Assembly: GCA_027492585.1 (NCBI GenBank)
Contig: JAPUEK010000051.1
Coordinates: 1-64,000, forward strand
From: Paracoccaceae bacterium
GTDB taxonomy: Bacteria; Pseudomonadota; Alphaproteobacteria; Rhodobacterales; Rhodobacteraceae
Direction of reading: 5' to 3'
Length of the DNA: 64,000 nt
This document shows, piece by piece, positions 34,941-43,628 of this stretch (its first letter is position 1; each line of letters opens with the position of its first letter). The translations under genes were made by a program, and so were the position numbers. Under the pieces are notes generated by a model. That model worked only from the letters and a program-made list of their open reading frames with translations. It searched no databases and was not told where the DNA came from.

Positions 34941-35957
34941 TCAGGCGAACCCCGTCAGCACCGCCTCCAGATTGTCGCCGAGCTCGGGGCAGAGGTAGCC
35001 GCCTTCCTGGACGATCACTGTCGGCAGGCCGAGCGCCCGCACCGCCTTGCCGATGCGGTGAAAGCCGGGCGTCGTCACCGCCAGCCCCGCGAAGGGATCG
35101 CCGATGAAGGCATCGAGGCCGAGCGCCAGCACCAGCGTTTCCGCCCCCCAGGAGGCGATCCGCTCCAACCCGCGGTCGAGGGCGGCAAGAAAACCCTCGT
35201 CGCCGGTCTTGCGCTCAAGGCAGAGGTTCAGGTTCGCGCCTTCGCCTTCGCCCGCGCCGTATTCCGCCGGATAGCCCCAGAAGAACGGATAGAACCGCTC
35301 GGGGTGGGCATGGAGCGAAACGGTCAGCACATCGGCGCGGTCATAGAAGATGCCCTGCGTGCCGTTGCCGTGGTGGAGATCCACATCCAGCACCGCCACC
35401 CGACGGCCCGCCGCTCTCAGCCGCTGGGCGGCGATGGCGGAATTGTTCAGGTAGCAAAAGCCGCCCGCCAGTTCCGCAAAGGCATGATGCCCCGGCGGAC
35501 GGCAGAGCGCATAGACCGCCCGCTCTCCGCCCTGCACCAGATCCGCGGCATGGATCGCCGTCTGGGCCGAGGCATAGGCCGCGCCCCAGGTCTCCGCCGA
35601 GATCGGGCAGGAGGTGTCGGTCTGGTGGAACCCCGCCTGACCCACCGTCGACAGGGGATAGCCGTCGCTGCGGTTCGCGGGGTGGATGTTGGGGATCACC
35701 TCCGGCGAGGCGCCCTCGATCCGGCTCCAGCGGCTGTGGATGGTTTGCAGAAAGGTCAGGTAGCGGGCGGGATGCACGGCCTCGATGGGAGCAAGCCCCG
35801 CATCCGGCGCCGGCACCACCGGCAGGTCCATCCGCGCCACCGCCCCAAGAAGCGCGTCGATGCGGGCGGGCTTTTCCGGGCAGGGAAAGCGCGCGCCGGA
35901 AGAGAGGAAGAATTGCGGATCATGGGCGCGCTGCGCGTCGTCAAAGACGGTGATCAT
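34941..35957 (-). CDS. histone deacetylase-superfamily amidohydrolase (acetylpolyamine amidohydrolase-like)
   Basis: A 338-residue class II HDAC-like enzyme. RPPGHHA (153-159) gives the catalytic His pair, and DVDLHHGNGTQ (191-201) the zinc Asp and His; a further Asp in LALGLDAFIGDP completes the site, and GFHRIGK, VQEGGYL close the fold. Such bacterial proteins remove acetyl groups from acetylpolyamines or other N-acyl amines. It is last in a five-gene minus-strand operon and overlaps a GNAT acetyltransferase gene by 4 bases, placing an acetyl writer and eraser together. The substrate is inferred. Confidence 0.87.
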   Translation of the reverse strand: MITVFDDAQRAHDPQFFLSSGARFPCPEKPARIDALLGAVARMDLPVVPAPDAGLAPIEAVHPARYLTFLQTIHSRWSRIEGASPEVIPNIHPANRSDGYPLSTVGQAGFHQTDTSCPISAETWGAAYASAQTAIHAADLVQGGERAVYALCRPPGHHAFAELAGGFCYLNNSAIAAQRLRAAGRRVAVLDVDLHHGNGTQGIFYDRADVLTVSLHAHPERFYPFFWGYPAEYGAGEGEGANLNLCLERKTGDEGFLAALDRGLERIASWGAETLVLALGLDAFIGDPFAGLAVTTPGFHRIGKAVRALGLPTVIVQEGGYLCPELGDNLEAVLTGFA

Positions 35958-36424
35958 GGCTGTGTCAGGGCGCTCAGGCCCTCTCCCTCAAGGATCATCG
36001 GATCGGCGCTGTCGCGCAGTTCGAAACCCAGTTTCCGGTAAAAGCCGATGGCCGGGGCATTGCTGCGCTTGACCATCAGGGCGAGGAAGGCCGGCTCCCA
36101 GTCCTGCGCTTCGGACAGGGCGGCGGCGAGAAGGCCGCGTCCCAGCCCCTTTCCCCGCGCCATCGGCCGCAGGTAGATATCCTGCACGAAAACTCCCATG
36201 GCGCCGCGCCAGCTCGAATATTCCGGCAGGAACAGACAGAAGCCGAGCGCCGCGCCGCCATCCTCCGCCAGCACCGCGCGGAAACGTGGCTCCCGTCCGA
36301 AGCCGTGGCGCAGAAGGCTTGCGGTGCTGCCGAGGAGGGTGCCGCCCTCCGCCTCGGCCATTTCGGACAAAAGCGCGTGGATCAGCGGCGCATCCGACGG
36401 CCCGGCGCGGCGATAGCGGATCAA
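35954..36424 (-). CDS. GNAT-family N-acetyltransferase
   Basis: A 156-residue GNAT protein. GVFVQDIYLRPMARGKGLGRGLLAAAL is the acetyl-CoA binding motif A (over residues about 82-108), preceded by ALGFCLFLPEYSSWRG and followed by NAPAIGFYRKLGFELRD, the usual last strand. It overlaps genes on both sides by 4 bases. The pairing with a deacetylase-like enzyme suggests action on a diamine or polyamine, but protein or drug targets cannot be excluded. Confidence 0.87.
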   Translation of the reverse strand: MIRYRRAGPSDAPLIHALLSEMAEAEGGTLLGSTASLLRHGFGREPRFRAVLAEDGGAALGFCLFLPEYSSWRGAMGVFVQDIYLRPMARGKGLGRGLLAAALSEAQDWEPAFLALMVKRSNAPAIGFYRKLGFELRDSADPMILEGEGLSALTQP

Positions 36425-37344
36425 AACGCCACCTCGCCCACCCCTTTCAGGCCCAGCATCGCCCGCGCCTCGGCCGGGGTGGCGACCTCCCGCCCCAGCC
36501 CTTCGACGATGCCGCGGATGAGCCGCACCTGTTCCGCATTGCTTTTGGCCAGTACGCCTTTCGACAGGTAAAGATTGTCCTCCAGCCCGACGCGCACATG
36601 CCCGCCCATTGCGGCCCCCATGGTCGCCATCGGCACCTGCGCCCGCCCCGCCGCCAGCATCGAGAAGAGATACTGGTCACCAAAGAGCCGGTCCGCCGTG
36701 CGCTTCAGCAGCACCAGCGTCTCCGGCTCCGCCGCCATGCCGCCCAGCACGCCGAAGACGAATTGCAGGTAGAGCGGCCCCGTCACCGCGCCCCGGTCGA
36801 CGAAATGCTTCAGCATGGTCAGATGGCCGATGTCGTAGCACTCGAACTCGAAGCGCGCGCCACGGGCGCCCATATCGGCCAGCACCGTGGCGATGTCGCG
36901 CGGGGTGTTCTTGAACACGAGATCGTCGGAGCCTTCGAGAAAGGGCTTCTCCCACGGGTGCTTCCACTCCTTGATCCGTGCCGCCATCGGATAAAGCGCG
37001 AAATTCATCGTTCCCATGTTGAGGCTGCACATCTCCGGCGCGAATTGCCGGGGGGCGGCGAGCCGCTGATCCAGCGTCATCACCGCCGAGCCGCCGGTGG
37101 TCATGTTCACCACCGCCTGCGTCCCGGCCTTGATCGCTGGCAGGAAGCCCGCCCAGTGCGAAGGATCGGCGGAGGGCTGGCCGGTCTCGGGGTTGCGGGC
37201 GTGCAGGTGCAGGATCGCCGCCCCGGCCTCGGCGGCGCCGAGCGCGCCTGCGGCGATCTCCGCTCCGGTGACCGGCAGATAGGGCGACATCGACGGCGTA
37301 TGGATGGAGCCGGTGATGGCGCAGGAAATGATGATCTTGGACAT
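36421..37344 (-). CDS. beta-keto acid cleavage enzyme (BKACE, DUF849)
   Basis: A 307-residue BKACE TIM-barrel protein. It starts MSKIIISCAITGSIHTPSMS, followed by ILHLHARNPETGQPS with the zinc His pair, NMTTGGS, SLNMGTMNF and ARFEFECYDIGHL. BKACE enzymes condense a beta-keto acid with acetyl-CoA to give acetoacetate and a CoA ester; one known substrate is 3-dehydrocarnitine. The start at 37344 is the first family-like residue; longer frames run into the regulator gene. With the methylamine-type enzymes across the divergent promoter, breakdown of a carnitine- or betaine-like compound is plausible. Confidence 0.88.
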   Translation of the reverse strand: MSKIIISCAITGSIHTPSMSPYLPVTGAEIAAGALGAAEAGAAILHLHARNPETGQPSADPSHWAGFLPAIKAGTQAVVNMTTGGSAVMTLDQRLAAPRQFAPEMCSLNMGTMNFALYPMAARIKEWKHPWEKPFLEGSDDLVFKNTPRDIATVLADMGARGARFEFECYDIGHLTMLKHFVDRGAVTGPLYLQFVFGVLGGMAAEPETLVLLKRTADRLFGDQYLFSMLAAGRAQVPMATMGAAMGGHVRVGLEDNLYLSKGVLAKSNAEQVRLIRGIVEGLGREVATPAEARAMLGLKGVGEVAF

Positions 37345-37360
37345 GGCGCCTCCCTTGGCG

Positions 37361-37978
37361 TCAGCCTGCCACGGCTTTCTCCGCGGTGCCAGAGGGCAGG
37401 GGGCCGAGCACCGGCTCCAGCAGGTCGGCACAAAGCGCACGGGCGCGGGCGGCGGGCATCAGATCGGGTGCGATGCAAAGCTCCAGCCACAGCCCGTCGG
37501 CGAGCGCGATGATGGAGACGGCCAGCGTCTCTGCCTTCGCCTGCGGTGCGAGGGCGGCAATCGCCCGCGCGAGAGAGGCGCGGAAGGCGGTGTAGAGGCG
37601 GCGATGCTCGGCCTGAAGGGCGGGATTGCCCGCCACCTCTCCCCAGAGGGCGAGCCAGAGCCGCAGGGTTTCGGGCCGGAAATGCTCCGCCGAGAAGAGC
37701 CGGTCGAGAAGGGTCGCCAGATCGGGCAACATCCCTTCCTCGGGCGCAAGATCGGCGAGGAGCGGCGCATAGGCGGCGGCATAGCAGGCGGCCAGAAGCC
37801 CCTCCTTCGCGCCGAAGTGATGGGCGATCAGCCCGCGCGATGCCCCCGATTTCTTGCAGATATTGTCCACCGTGAAGCCCGCGATCCCGCCTTCGGCCAG
37901 CACCGCCAACCCCGCTTCGACCAGCATGGCGGCGCGTTCCTCGGGGCGGTAGCGGCGGTAGCGCGGGGTGTCAGACAT
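37361..37978 (-). CDS. TetR-family regulator, BetI-like
   Basis: A 205-residue TetR protein. The start at 37978 (MSDTPRYRRYRPEERAAML) overlaps the end of the CocE gene by 8 bases. The helix-turn-helix is GFTVDNICKKSGASRGLIAHHFGAKEGLL, over residues about 34-62, with the wording close to BetI (GLIAHHFGAK). BetI senses choline. It lies within the operon it probably controls and is likely to bind the palindrome at 39984-40005, between the two divergent operons. Confidence 0.86.
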   Translation of the reverse strand: MSDTPRYRRYRPEERAAMLVEAGLAVLAEGGIAGFTVDNICKKSGASRGLIAHHFGAKEGLLAACYAAAYAPLLADLAPEEGMLPDLATLLDRLFSAEHFRPETLRLWLALWGEVAGNPALQAEHRRLYTAFRASLARAIAALAPQAKAETLAVSIIALADGLWLELCIAPDLMPAARARALCADLLEPVLGPLPSGTAEKAVAG

Positions 37979-39971
37979 GATCGCGGGGGATGCTTTCGCG
38001 CCATTGGCGGCTGTGGACGATCCGGCCATTCTCGCTGACCTCCAGATCGACTTCCACATGGAAATGCCGTGCATCGCACCAGAGCCGCCCCCGGCTCCTG
38101 TGACCATAGACTCCATCGGCGCGGGCGAGCGTCACGTCATATTCGGTCAGCATCTCGGCCGAAAGCGGGTCGCCCAGCGTGATCACATGCCGCGCGATCC
38201 CGGTGGAGGTGACCCGCTGGCCGATGTCCTGCATCTCGCAATCATAGGTCCAGCGGGGAAAATCCACCACCGCCCGCCCGGTCAGAAGATCGCGGGTGAC
38301 ACGGCGGATCGGGCCTTGCGGCATCGGGTGCCAAAGCGTCGGCGTGTTCTCCGCCGCCTCCGGCGGGTCGAAAGCGCGCAGGGCGGCATCTTCCGCGCGC
38401 GGCGGGCGGACCGGCAGATGCAGGGAAAGCGCCGTGGTGTCGAAGTCCAGCGTCGCCGTCTCGGGGGAGGGCCAGGCGATCGGCCAGTAGCTGGTCGAGA
38501 CGGAAACCGCGATCCTCTGCCCCGGCGCGAAGGCATGGGCGATGTCGTCCAGTTCCACCTCGACCTCCACCCAGTCCCCGACCGGCAGCGGTTCGGGGAA
38601 CTCATGGCTCTGCCGGTGGGTCAGGTTCAAAAGCCCGACCGTGACGCGGGTGGAGGCGCCCCCCGGCGCCACATCGTTCAGACGCACAGCCAGCAGGGCC
38701 TGCGGGCGGTCGCTTTTGATCCTCAGGCGCAGGCGTGGTGCGCCGAGGATCTCCAGCCGTTCCGCCAGAGGCTCCGACTGCCAGACGAGCGAGCCCGCAT
38801 CATCCTCGCGCTGATCGCCGGCCCAGTCGGCCTCTTCGCCGTAACGCCCGATCTCGCCGGCCCCCAGCCCGACCCAGAGCGGCGAGGACAGGCGCGGCCG
38901 GCCCTCCGGCCCCACAAGCCCCGCACCGGGGCGCAGCACGCGGTCGGTGATGCGGGGGGAGGGCCAGACTTCCTCCCCCACCCAGCGGCCGGGACGGTGG
39001 CGGTAGCAGGTGGCGGGCGGCACGCCCTCCTGCATCCAGACGCGCAGCATCGGCTCGGCCATGATGCCGGTATCGCGGCCCTTCATCCAGTGATCGCACC
39101 AGCGGAGCACCTCCTGCAACCAGCCGATGGCGGGCTGCACCGTCACGTCATGCGGATAGCTGTGCGCCCAAGGGCCGATGAGACCCAGCCGCGGCCCCGA
39201 CAGCCCGGCCAGCAGCCGCGGGATGCTTTCCGAATAATTGTCGGCCCAGCCGGAGACGGCATAGACCGGCACACGGATGCGGCTGAAATCCTCGCAGACC
39301 GAGCCCTGCTTCCAGTAGTCGTCGCGGCGCTGATGGCGTAGCCAGTCGAGCCCCCAGGGGATGTTCGCCGCGCAGCGCGCCAGCCATTCCGCCCGCCAGC
39401 CCTCGCCGATCATCAGCGGATCGGGGGGCAGATCGTTCTGCGCCATCATCGTGCCGGACCAGTCGAAATTGTCCTTGGACAGGCAGCCGCCGATCCAGTG
39501 AACATCGGTGGCATAGCGGTCGTCGGTGGAGCCGACCGTGATCACCGTCCGCAGGGCCGGCGGTTGCCGCGCCGCGATCTGGAGCCCGTTGAACCCGCCC
39601 CAGGAGATGCCGATGGTGCTGACCTGCCCGTCGCACCAGCCCTGAGCCGCGATCCAGGCGATGGCCTCCACGCCATCTTCCTGTTCCTGAACGGTATATT
39701 CATCCGTCATGATGCCTTCGCTGTCGCCGGAGCCGCGAATGTCGAGCCGCAGGCAGGCATAGCCATGGCCGGCGAGGTATTCATGCAGCGCATTGTCGCG
39801 CGACCGGGTTCCGTCGCGCTTGCGGTAGGGCAGGTATTCAAGGATCGCCGGAACCGGCCCCACCCCCTCCGGCAGCCAGAGCTTCGCCGCAAGTCGGGTG
39901 CCGTCCGCCATGGGAATGAAAAGATTTTCCACGATGCGGACGGGGTGGGGGAGATCCGTGACGGTCTTCAT
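37971..39971 (-). CDS. CocE/NonD-family serine hydrolase
   Basis: A 666-residue alpha/beta hydrolase of the X-Pro dipeptidyl-peptidase/cocaine esterase class (S15). The nucleophile is in TIGISWGGFNGLQIA, an Asp in VSGWADNYSES and a His in IGPWAHSYPHD. The C-terminal half is the jelly-roll domain of this family. The start at 39971 is preferred because AAGG stands 6 bases before it and MKTVTDLPHPVRIVENLFIP begins like other members. No signal peptide is seen. It may cleave an ester or amide, for example an acylated amine, feeding the operon. Confidence 0.87.
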   Translation of the reverse strand: MKTVTDLPHPVRIVENLFIPMADGTRLAAKLWLPEGVGPVPAILEYLPYRKRDGTRSRDNALHEYLAGHGYACLRLDIRGSGDSEGIMTDEYTVQEQEDGVEAIAWIAAQGWCDGQVSTIGISWGGFNGLQIAARQPPALRTVITVGSTDDRYATDVHWIGGCLSKDNFDWSGTMMAQNDLPPDPLMIGEGWRAEWLARCAANIPWGLDWLRHQRRDDYWKQGSVCEDFSRIRVPVYAVSGWADNYSESIPRLLAGLSGPRLGLIGPWAHSYPHDVTVQPAIGWLQEVLRWCDHWMKGRDTGIMAEPMLRVWMQEGVPPATCYRHRPGRWVGEEVWPSPRITDRVLRPGAGLVGPEGRPRLSSPLWVGLGAGEIGRYGEEADWAGDQREDDAGSLVWQSEPLAERLEILGAPRLRLRIKSDRPQALLAVRLNDVAPGGASTRVTVGLLNLTHRQSHEFPEPLPVGDWVEVEVELDDIAHAFAPGQRIAVSVSTSYWPIAWPSPETATLDFDTTALSLHLPVRPPRAEDAALRAFDPPEAAENTPTLWHPMPQGPIRRVTRDLLTGRAVVDFPRWTYDCEMQDIGQRVTSTGIARHVITLGDPLSAEMLTEYDVTLARADGVYGHRSRGRLWCDARHFHVEVDLEVSENGRIVHSRQWRESIPRDHV

Positions 39972-39983
39972 GGCGTACCTTGT

Positions 39984-40005
39984 TTGTTGAACGATCATAC
40001 AACAA
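39984..40005. promoter_or_regulatory. palindromic operator between divergent operons (TetR candidate)
   Basis: TTGTTG (39984-39989) and CAACAA (40000-40005) flank a 10-base centre AACGATCATA that is itself partly symmetric. The site is centred in the 62-base gap between the CocE start (39971) and the flavoprotein start (40034). Its size and position suit a TetR dimer controlling both operons. Confidence 0.6.
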
Positions 40006-40033
40006 TGGGTATGCTGCCGGCAAGGAGATCGTC

Positions 40034-42073
40034 ATGCCGTCGATGGACCCGCACCACGCCATCCTGTTCGAGCCGGTGCGGATCGGTCCCGTCACCGCGC
40101 CCAACCGTTTCTATCAGACGCCCCATGCCACCGGCTTCGGCTGGCAGCGCCCGCAATCGGGCGCGGCCCTGCGCGGGGTGAAGGCGGAGGGGGGCTGGGG
40201 CGTGGTCTGCACCGAATATTGCTCCATCCATCCCACATCGGACGACAGCCCCCATGCCTTCCTGACCCTCTGGGACGATGGCGATATCGCCCCGCTTGCC
40301 CTGACGGCGGAGGCGATCCACGCCCATGGCGCGCTCGCCGGGATCGAGCTGTGGCACGGCGGCGCCCATGCCTCCAACCGCATGACGCGCCTGCCGGGGA
40401 TCGCTCCGGAGGTGCAGCCCGCACTTTTCCATCTGCCGACCACGGCGCGGGCCATGGACCGGGCGGATATGGCGGCCTTCCGCGGCTGGCAACGCGATGC
40501 GGCGCGGCGGGCGAAGCAGGCGGGGTTCGACATCCTCTATGTCTATGCCGGGCATGATTATCTGCCGTTCCAGTTCCTCTCCCGCCGCACCAACGACCGG
40601 GGCGATGCCTATGGCGGTAGTCTCGAAAACCGCAGCCGCCTCTTGCGCGAGATGCTGGAGGACACGCGGGACGCCGTGGGCGATACCTGTGCCGTGGCGA
40701 TCCGTCTTGCGGTCGATGAGTTGCACGGCCCGCAGGGCATCACCTCCGACGGCGAGGGGCGGGAGGTGGTGGAGATGCTCGCCGAATTGCCCGACCTCTG
40801 GGATGTGAACATCGCCGGAGCCTTGGGCAATGACAGCAAATCCGCGCGGTTTTCGGAGGAAGGCTTTCAGGAGGGGTATATCCGCTTCGTCAAGGGGCTG
40901 ACGACGAAGCCGGTGGTTTCGGTCGGCCGCTTCACCTCGCCCGATGCCATGGCGCAGAGGGTGCGCTCCGGGGTGCAGGATTTCATCGGGGCGGCGCGGC
41001 CCTCCATCGCCGATCCGTTCCTGCCGCTGAAGATCCGCGAGGGGCGCACCGACGAGATCCGCGAGTGCATCGGCTGCAACATCTGCCGGGCGGCCAACAA
41101 CGAGGGGGTGGGCCTGCGCTGCACCCAGAACCCGACCATGGGGGAGGAGTGGCGGCGCGGCTGGCATCCGGAGAGGATCGCCTTCTACCAGAAACGCGAG
41201 ACCGCGCTCGTCATCGGTGCAGGTCCGGCGGGGCTGGAGGCGGCTTTGACCCTTGGGCGGCGGGGGCTGGAGGTTGCGCTCGCAGAAGCGGGACGGGAGC
41301 TTGGCGGGCGGGTGCTGCGCGAGGCGCGCTTGCCGGGGCTTTCCACCTGGATGCGGCTGCGCGACTGGCGGGTGACGATGCTCGACAAGCTGCCCAATGT
41401 GGAGATCTTCCGCGAAAGCCCCATGTCCGCCAATGACATAGAAGATTTCGGCGCGGATCATGCGGTGATCGCCACCGGCTCCCGCTGGCGGCGGGACGGG
41501 GTGGGGGTGCTCGGGCTTTCGCGCGGGGAGTTCCCGCTGGCGCTGACGCCTGACGATGTGTTCGCGGGCGCGGTGCTGACCGGGCCGGTCGTGATCTATG
41601 ATGACGAGCATTACTTCATGGGCGGCGCCCTGGCCGAAAAGCTGCGGCGCGCGGGCCATGAGGTCACGCTGGTCACGCCGCAGGCCACGGCCTCCTCCTG
41701 GACGGCCTATACCGACGAGCAGGGCTTCGTGCAGGCGCGGCTTCTTGACCTCGGCGTGCGGCTGGAACTGTCGCAGATGCTGCTGGCGCAGGAGGAGGGG
41801 CTGGCCCGCCTCGCCTGCGCCTATACCGGCCGCGCGAAGGAGATCGCCTGCGCCACGCTGATCCTTGTCACCGGGAGACTGCCGGAGGATCATCTTTTCA
41901 AGGCATTGGGCGATCTTCCCGGCATCGTGCGGGTGGGGGATTGCCTTGCACCCTCCTCGATCGCCGACGCGATCCATTCGGCGCATCGCTATGCCCGGCT
42001 GCTCGGCGAGCCGGATCTGCCGCCCCGCCGCGAGATGCCGCCATTGAGGAGCCTGCACAGGAGCCCGCCATGA
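40034..42073 (+). CDS. TMADH-like NADH:flavin oxidoreductase with 4Fe-4S cluster
   Basis: A 679-residue iron-sulfur flavoprotein of the trimethylamine/dimethylamine/histamine dehydrogenase group. The N-terminal FMN barrel begins FEPVRIGPVTAPNRFYQTPH. The cluster Cys are C345, C348, C351 and C363 in CIGCNICRAANNEGVGLRC, almost the same positions as in TMADH, followed by CTQNPTMGEEWRRGWHPERI. The C-terminal half is an FAD/ADP-binding module (ALVIGAGPAGLEAALTLGRRG). AAGGAG stands 7 bases before the ATG at 40034. It should demethylate or oxidise a methylated amine. It overlaps the MttB-family gene by 4 bases. Confidence 0.88.
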   Translation: MPSMDPHHAILFEPVRIGPVTAPNRFYQTPHATGFGWQRPQSGAALRGVKAEGGWGVVCTEYCSIHPTSDDSPHAFLTLWDDGDIAPLALTAEAIHAHGALAGIELWHGGAHASNRMTRLPGIAPEVQPALFHLPTTARAMDRADMAAFRGWQRDAARRAKQAGFDILYVYAGHDYLPFQFLSRRTNDRGDAYGGSLENRSRLLREMLEDTRDAVGDTCAVAIRLAVDELHGPQGITSDGEGREVVEMLAELPDLWDVNIAGALGNDSKSARFSEEGFQEGYIRFVKGLTTKPVVSVGRFTSPDAMAQRVRSGVQDFIGAARPSIADPFLPLKIREGRTDEIRECIGCNICRAANNEGVGLRCTQNPTMGEEWRRGWHPERIAFYQKRETALVIGAGPAGLEAALTLGRRGLEVALAEAGRELGGRVLREARLPGLSTWMRLRDWRVTMLDKLPNVEIFRESPMSANDIEDFGADHAVIATGSRWRRDGVGVLGLSRGEFPLALTPDDVFAGAVLTGPVVIYDDEHYFMGGALAEKLRRAGHEVTLVTPQATASSWTAYTDEQGFVQARLLDLGVRLELSQMLLAQEEGLARLACAYTGRAKEIACATLILVTGRLPEDHLFKALGDLPGIVRVGDCLAPSSIADAIHSAHRYARLLGEPDLPPRREMPPLRSLHRSPP

Positions 42074-43572
42074 GGACCCGTCGCCCCGCGCGCCAGAGCG
42101 GCAGCCTCAGCCAGCGCCCCTTCGGGCAGGTGCCGCTATCCTATGAGCCGGTCCGGGTGATCTCGGAGGATCAGATCGCCGCGATCCATGCCGCGGCGCT
42201 GAGGGTTCTGGCGGAGACCGGGATGCGGGTTCTGTCGCCGGAGGCCCATGCGCTTTATGCGGCGGCAGGGGCGGAGGTGGCGGGCGAAATGGTCCGCCTC
42301 GATCCGGGGATGGTGACGGAACGGCTGCGGACCGTGCCTCATTCCTTCACCCTCCGCGCCCGCAACCCGTTGAAGAACCTGAAGATCGGCGGGGCAGACA
42401 TGGTCTTTGCCTCCGTCGGTGGCCCGGCCTATGTGATGGACCTCGACCGGGGAAGGCGCGACGGCAGCTTTGCCGAGATGTGCGATTTCCTGCGGCTGGT
42501 GCAGGGCTTGAACGTGATCCAGCAGGAGGGCGGCTGTCCGTTCGAGCCGCTCGATCTGCCTGCGAACACCCGGCATCTGGACATCTACCTCGCCCAGATC
42601 ACCCATCTCGACAAAAGCTGGCAAACCCAGACCCTTGGCCATGCCCGCACCATGGACGGGATCGAAATGGCGGCGCTGATGCTTGGGGTGACGCCCGAGA
42701 CGCTGCCCTGCACGCTTCTCGGCATCATCAACACCAACTCCCCGCTGCAACTGGATATTCCGATGGCCGAGGGGCTGATCGCCATGGCGACGCACGGGCA
42801 GGTGAATGTGATCACGCCCTTCACCCTGTCCGGGGCGATGGCGCCGGTGACTTTGGCGGGGGCCTTGGTGCTGCAACATGCCGAGGCGCTTGCCGGGATC
42901 GTGCTGACCCAGATCGTGCGGCCGGGGGTGCCGGTGATGTATGGCGGCTTCACCTCCAACGTCGACATGAAATCCGGGGCGCCGGCCTTCGGGACGCCGG
43001 AATATGCAAAGGCGGCGCAGGCCTCGGGGCAGTTGGCGCGGCATGTGGGGGTGCCGTTCCGGTCCTCCAATGTCACGGCGGCCAATGCCGTCGATGCTCA
43101 GGCGGCTTACGAGTCGCAGATGGCCCTGTGGGGGGCGATCATGGGCGGGGTGCATCTGGTCGAACATGCGGCGGGCTGGATGCATGGCGGGCTAACCGCC
43201 AGTTTTGAAAAGCTTATCCTCGATGCGGAGATGCTCCAGATGATGCAGTCCTATCTGGAGCCGATGGCGACCGACCCCGACAGTCTGGCGCTGGAGGCGA
43301 TCACCGAGGCGGGACCGGGCGGGCATTTCTTCGGCACGGCGCATACGATGGCGCGGTATGAAAAGGCTTTTCATGCGCCGATGCTGTCGAACTGGGACAA
43401 TTACCCGAACTGGCAGGAGCGCGGCGCGGTCGAGGCGCCGCAGCGCGCCAATGCGATCTGGAAACAGCTTCTGGCCGAGCATGAGGAGCCGGGGCTGGAC
43501 CCTGGCATTGCCGAGGCCCTTGCCGGTTTCGTCGTGCGGCGCAAGGCCGAGGGCGGGGCGCCGATGAACTGA
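42070..43572 (+). CDS. MttB-superfamily methyltransferase, non-pyrrolysine
   Basis: A 500-residue MttB-family TIM-barrel protein. HAAALRVLAETGMRVLSPEA, ASVGGPAYVMDLDRGRRD, TLSGAMAPVTLAGALVLQHA, VMYGGFTSNVDM and EAGPGGHFFG are family blocks. No internal TAG exists, so it lacks pyrrolysine; such members act on glycine betaine, proline betaine, carnitine and similar quaternary amines. The ATG overlaps the flavoprotein stop (ATGA). No corrinoid-binding partner or corrinoid:folate methyltransferase is encoded nearby, so how the methyl group is passed on is unclear. Confidence 0.87.
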   Translation: MRTRRPARQSGSLSQRPFGQVPLSYEPVRVISEDQIAAIHAAALRVLAETGMRVLSPEAHALYAAAGAEVAGEMVRLDPGMVTERLRTVPHSFTLRARNPLKNLKIGGADMVFASVGGPAYVMDLDRGRRDGSFAEMCDFLRLVQGLNVIQQEGGCPFEPLDLPANTRHLDIYLAQITHLDKSWQTQTLGHARTMDGIEMAALMLGVTPETLPCTLLGIINTNSPLQLDIPMAEGLIAMATHGQVNVITPFTLSGAMAPVTLAGALVLQHAEALAGIVLTQIVRPGVPVMYGGFTSNVDMKSGAPAFGTPEYAKAAQASGQLARHVGVPFRSSNVTAANAVDAQAAYESQMALWGAIMGGVHLVEHAAGWMHGGLTASFEKLILDAEMLQMMQSYLEPMATDPDSLALEAITEAGPGGHFFGTAHTMARYEKAFHAPMLSNWDNYPNWQERGAVEAPQRANAIWKQLLAEHEEPGLDPGIAEALAGFVVRRKAEGGAPMN

Positions 43573-43628
43573 GCCAGGCTCTGGCCCCCGCAGCGCCACG
43601 CGGCTAGGCTCGGGGCCGGAGGTGCCGC

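Noticed and set aside
39995-42058. A 687-codon minus-strand frame opposite the TMADH-like gene
   Set aside because: It mirrors the flavoprotein codons; no motif or ribosome binding site supports it.
42070-43572. Possible pyrrolysine-containing MttB
   Set aside because: The 500-residue frame reaches normal family length without any internal TAG codon.
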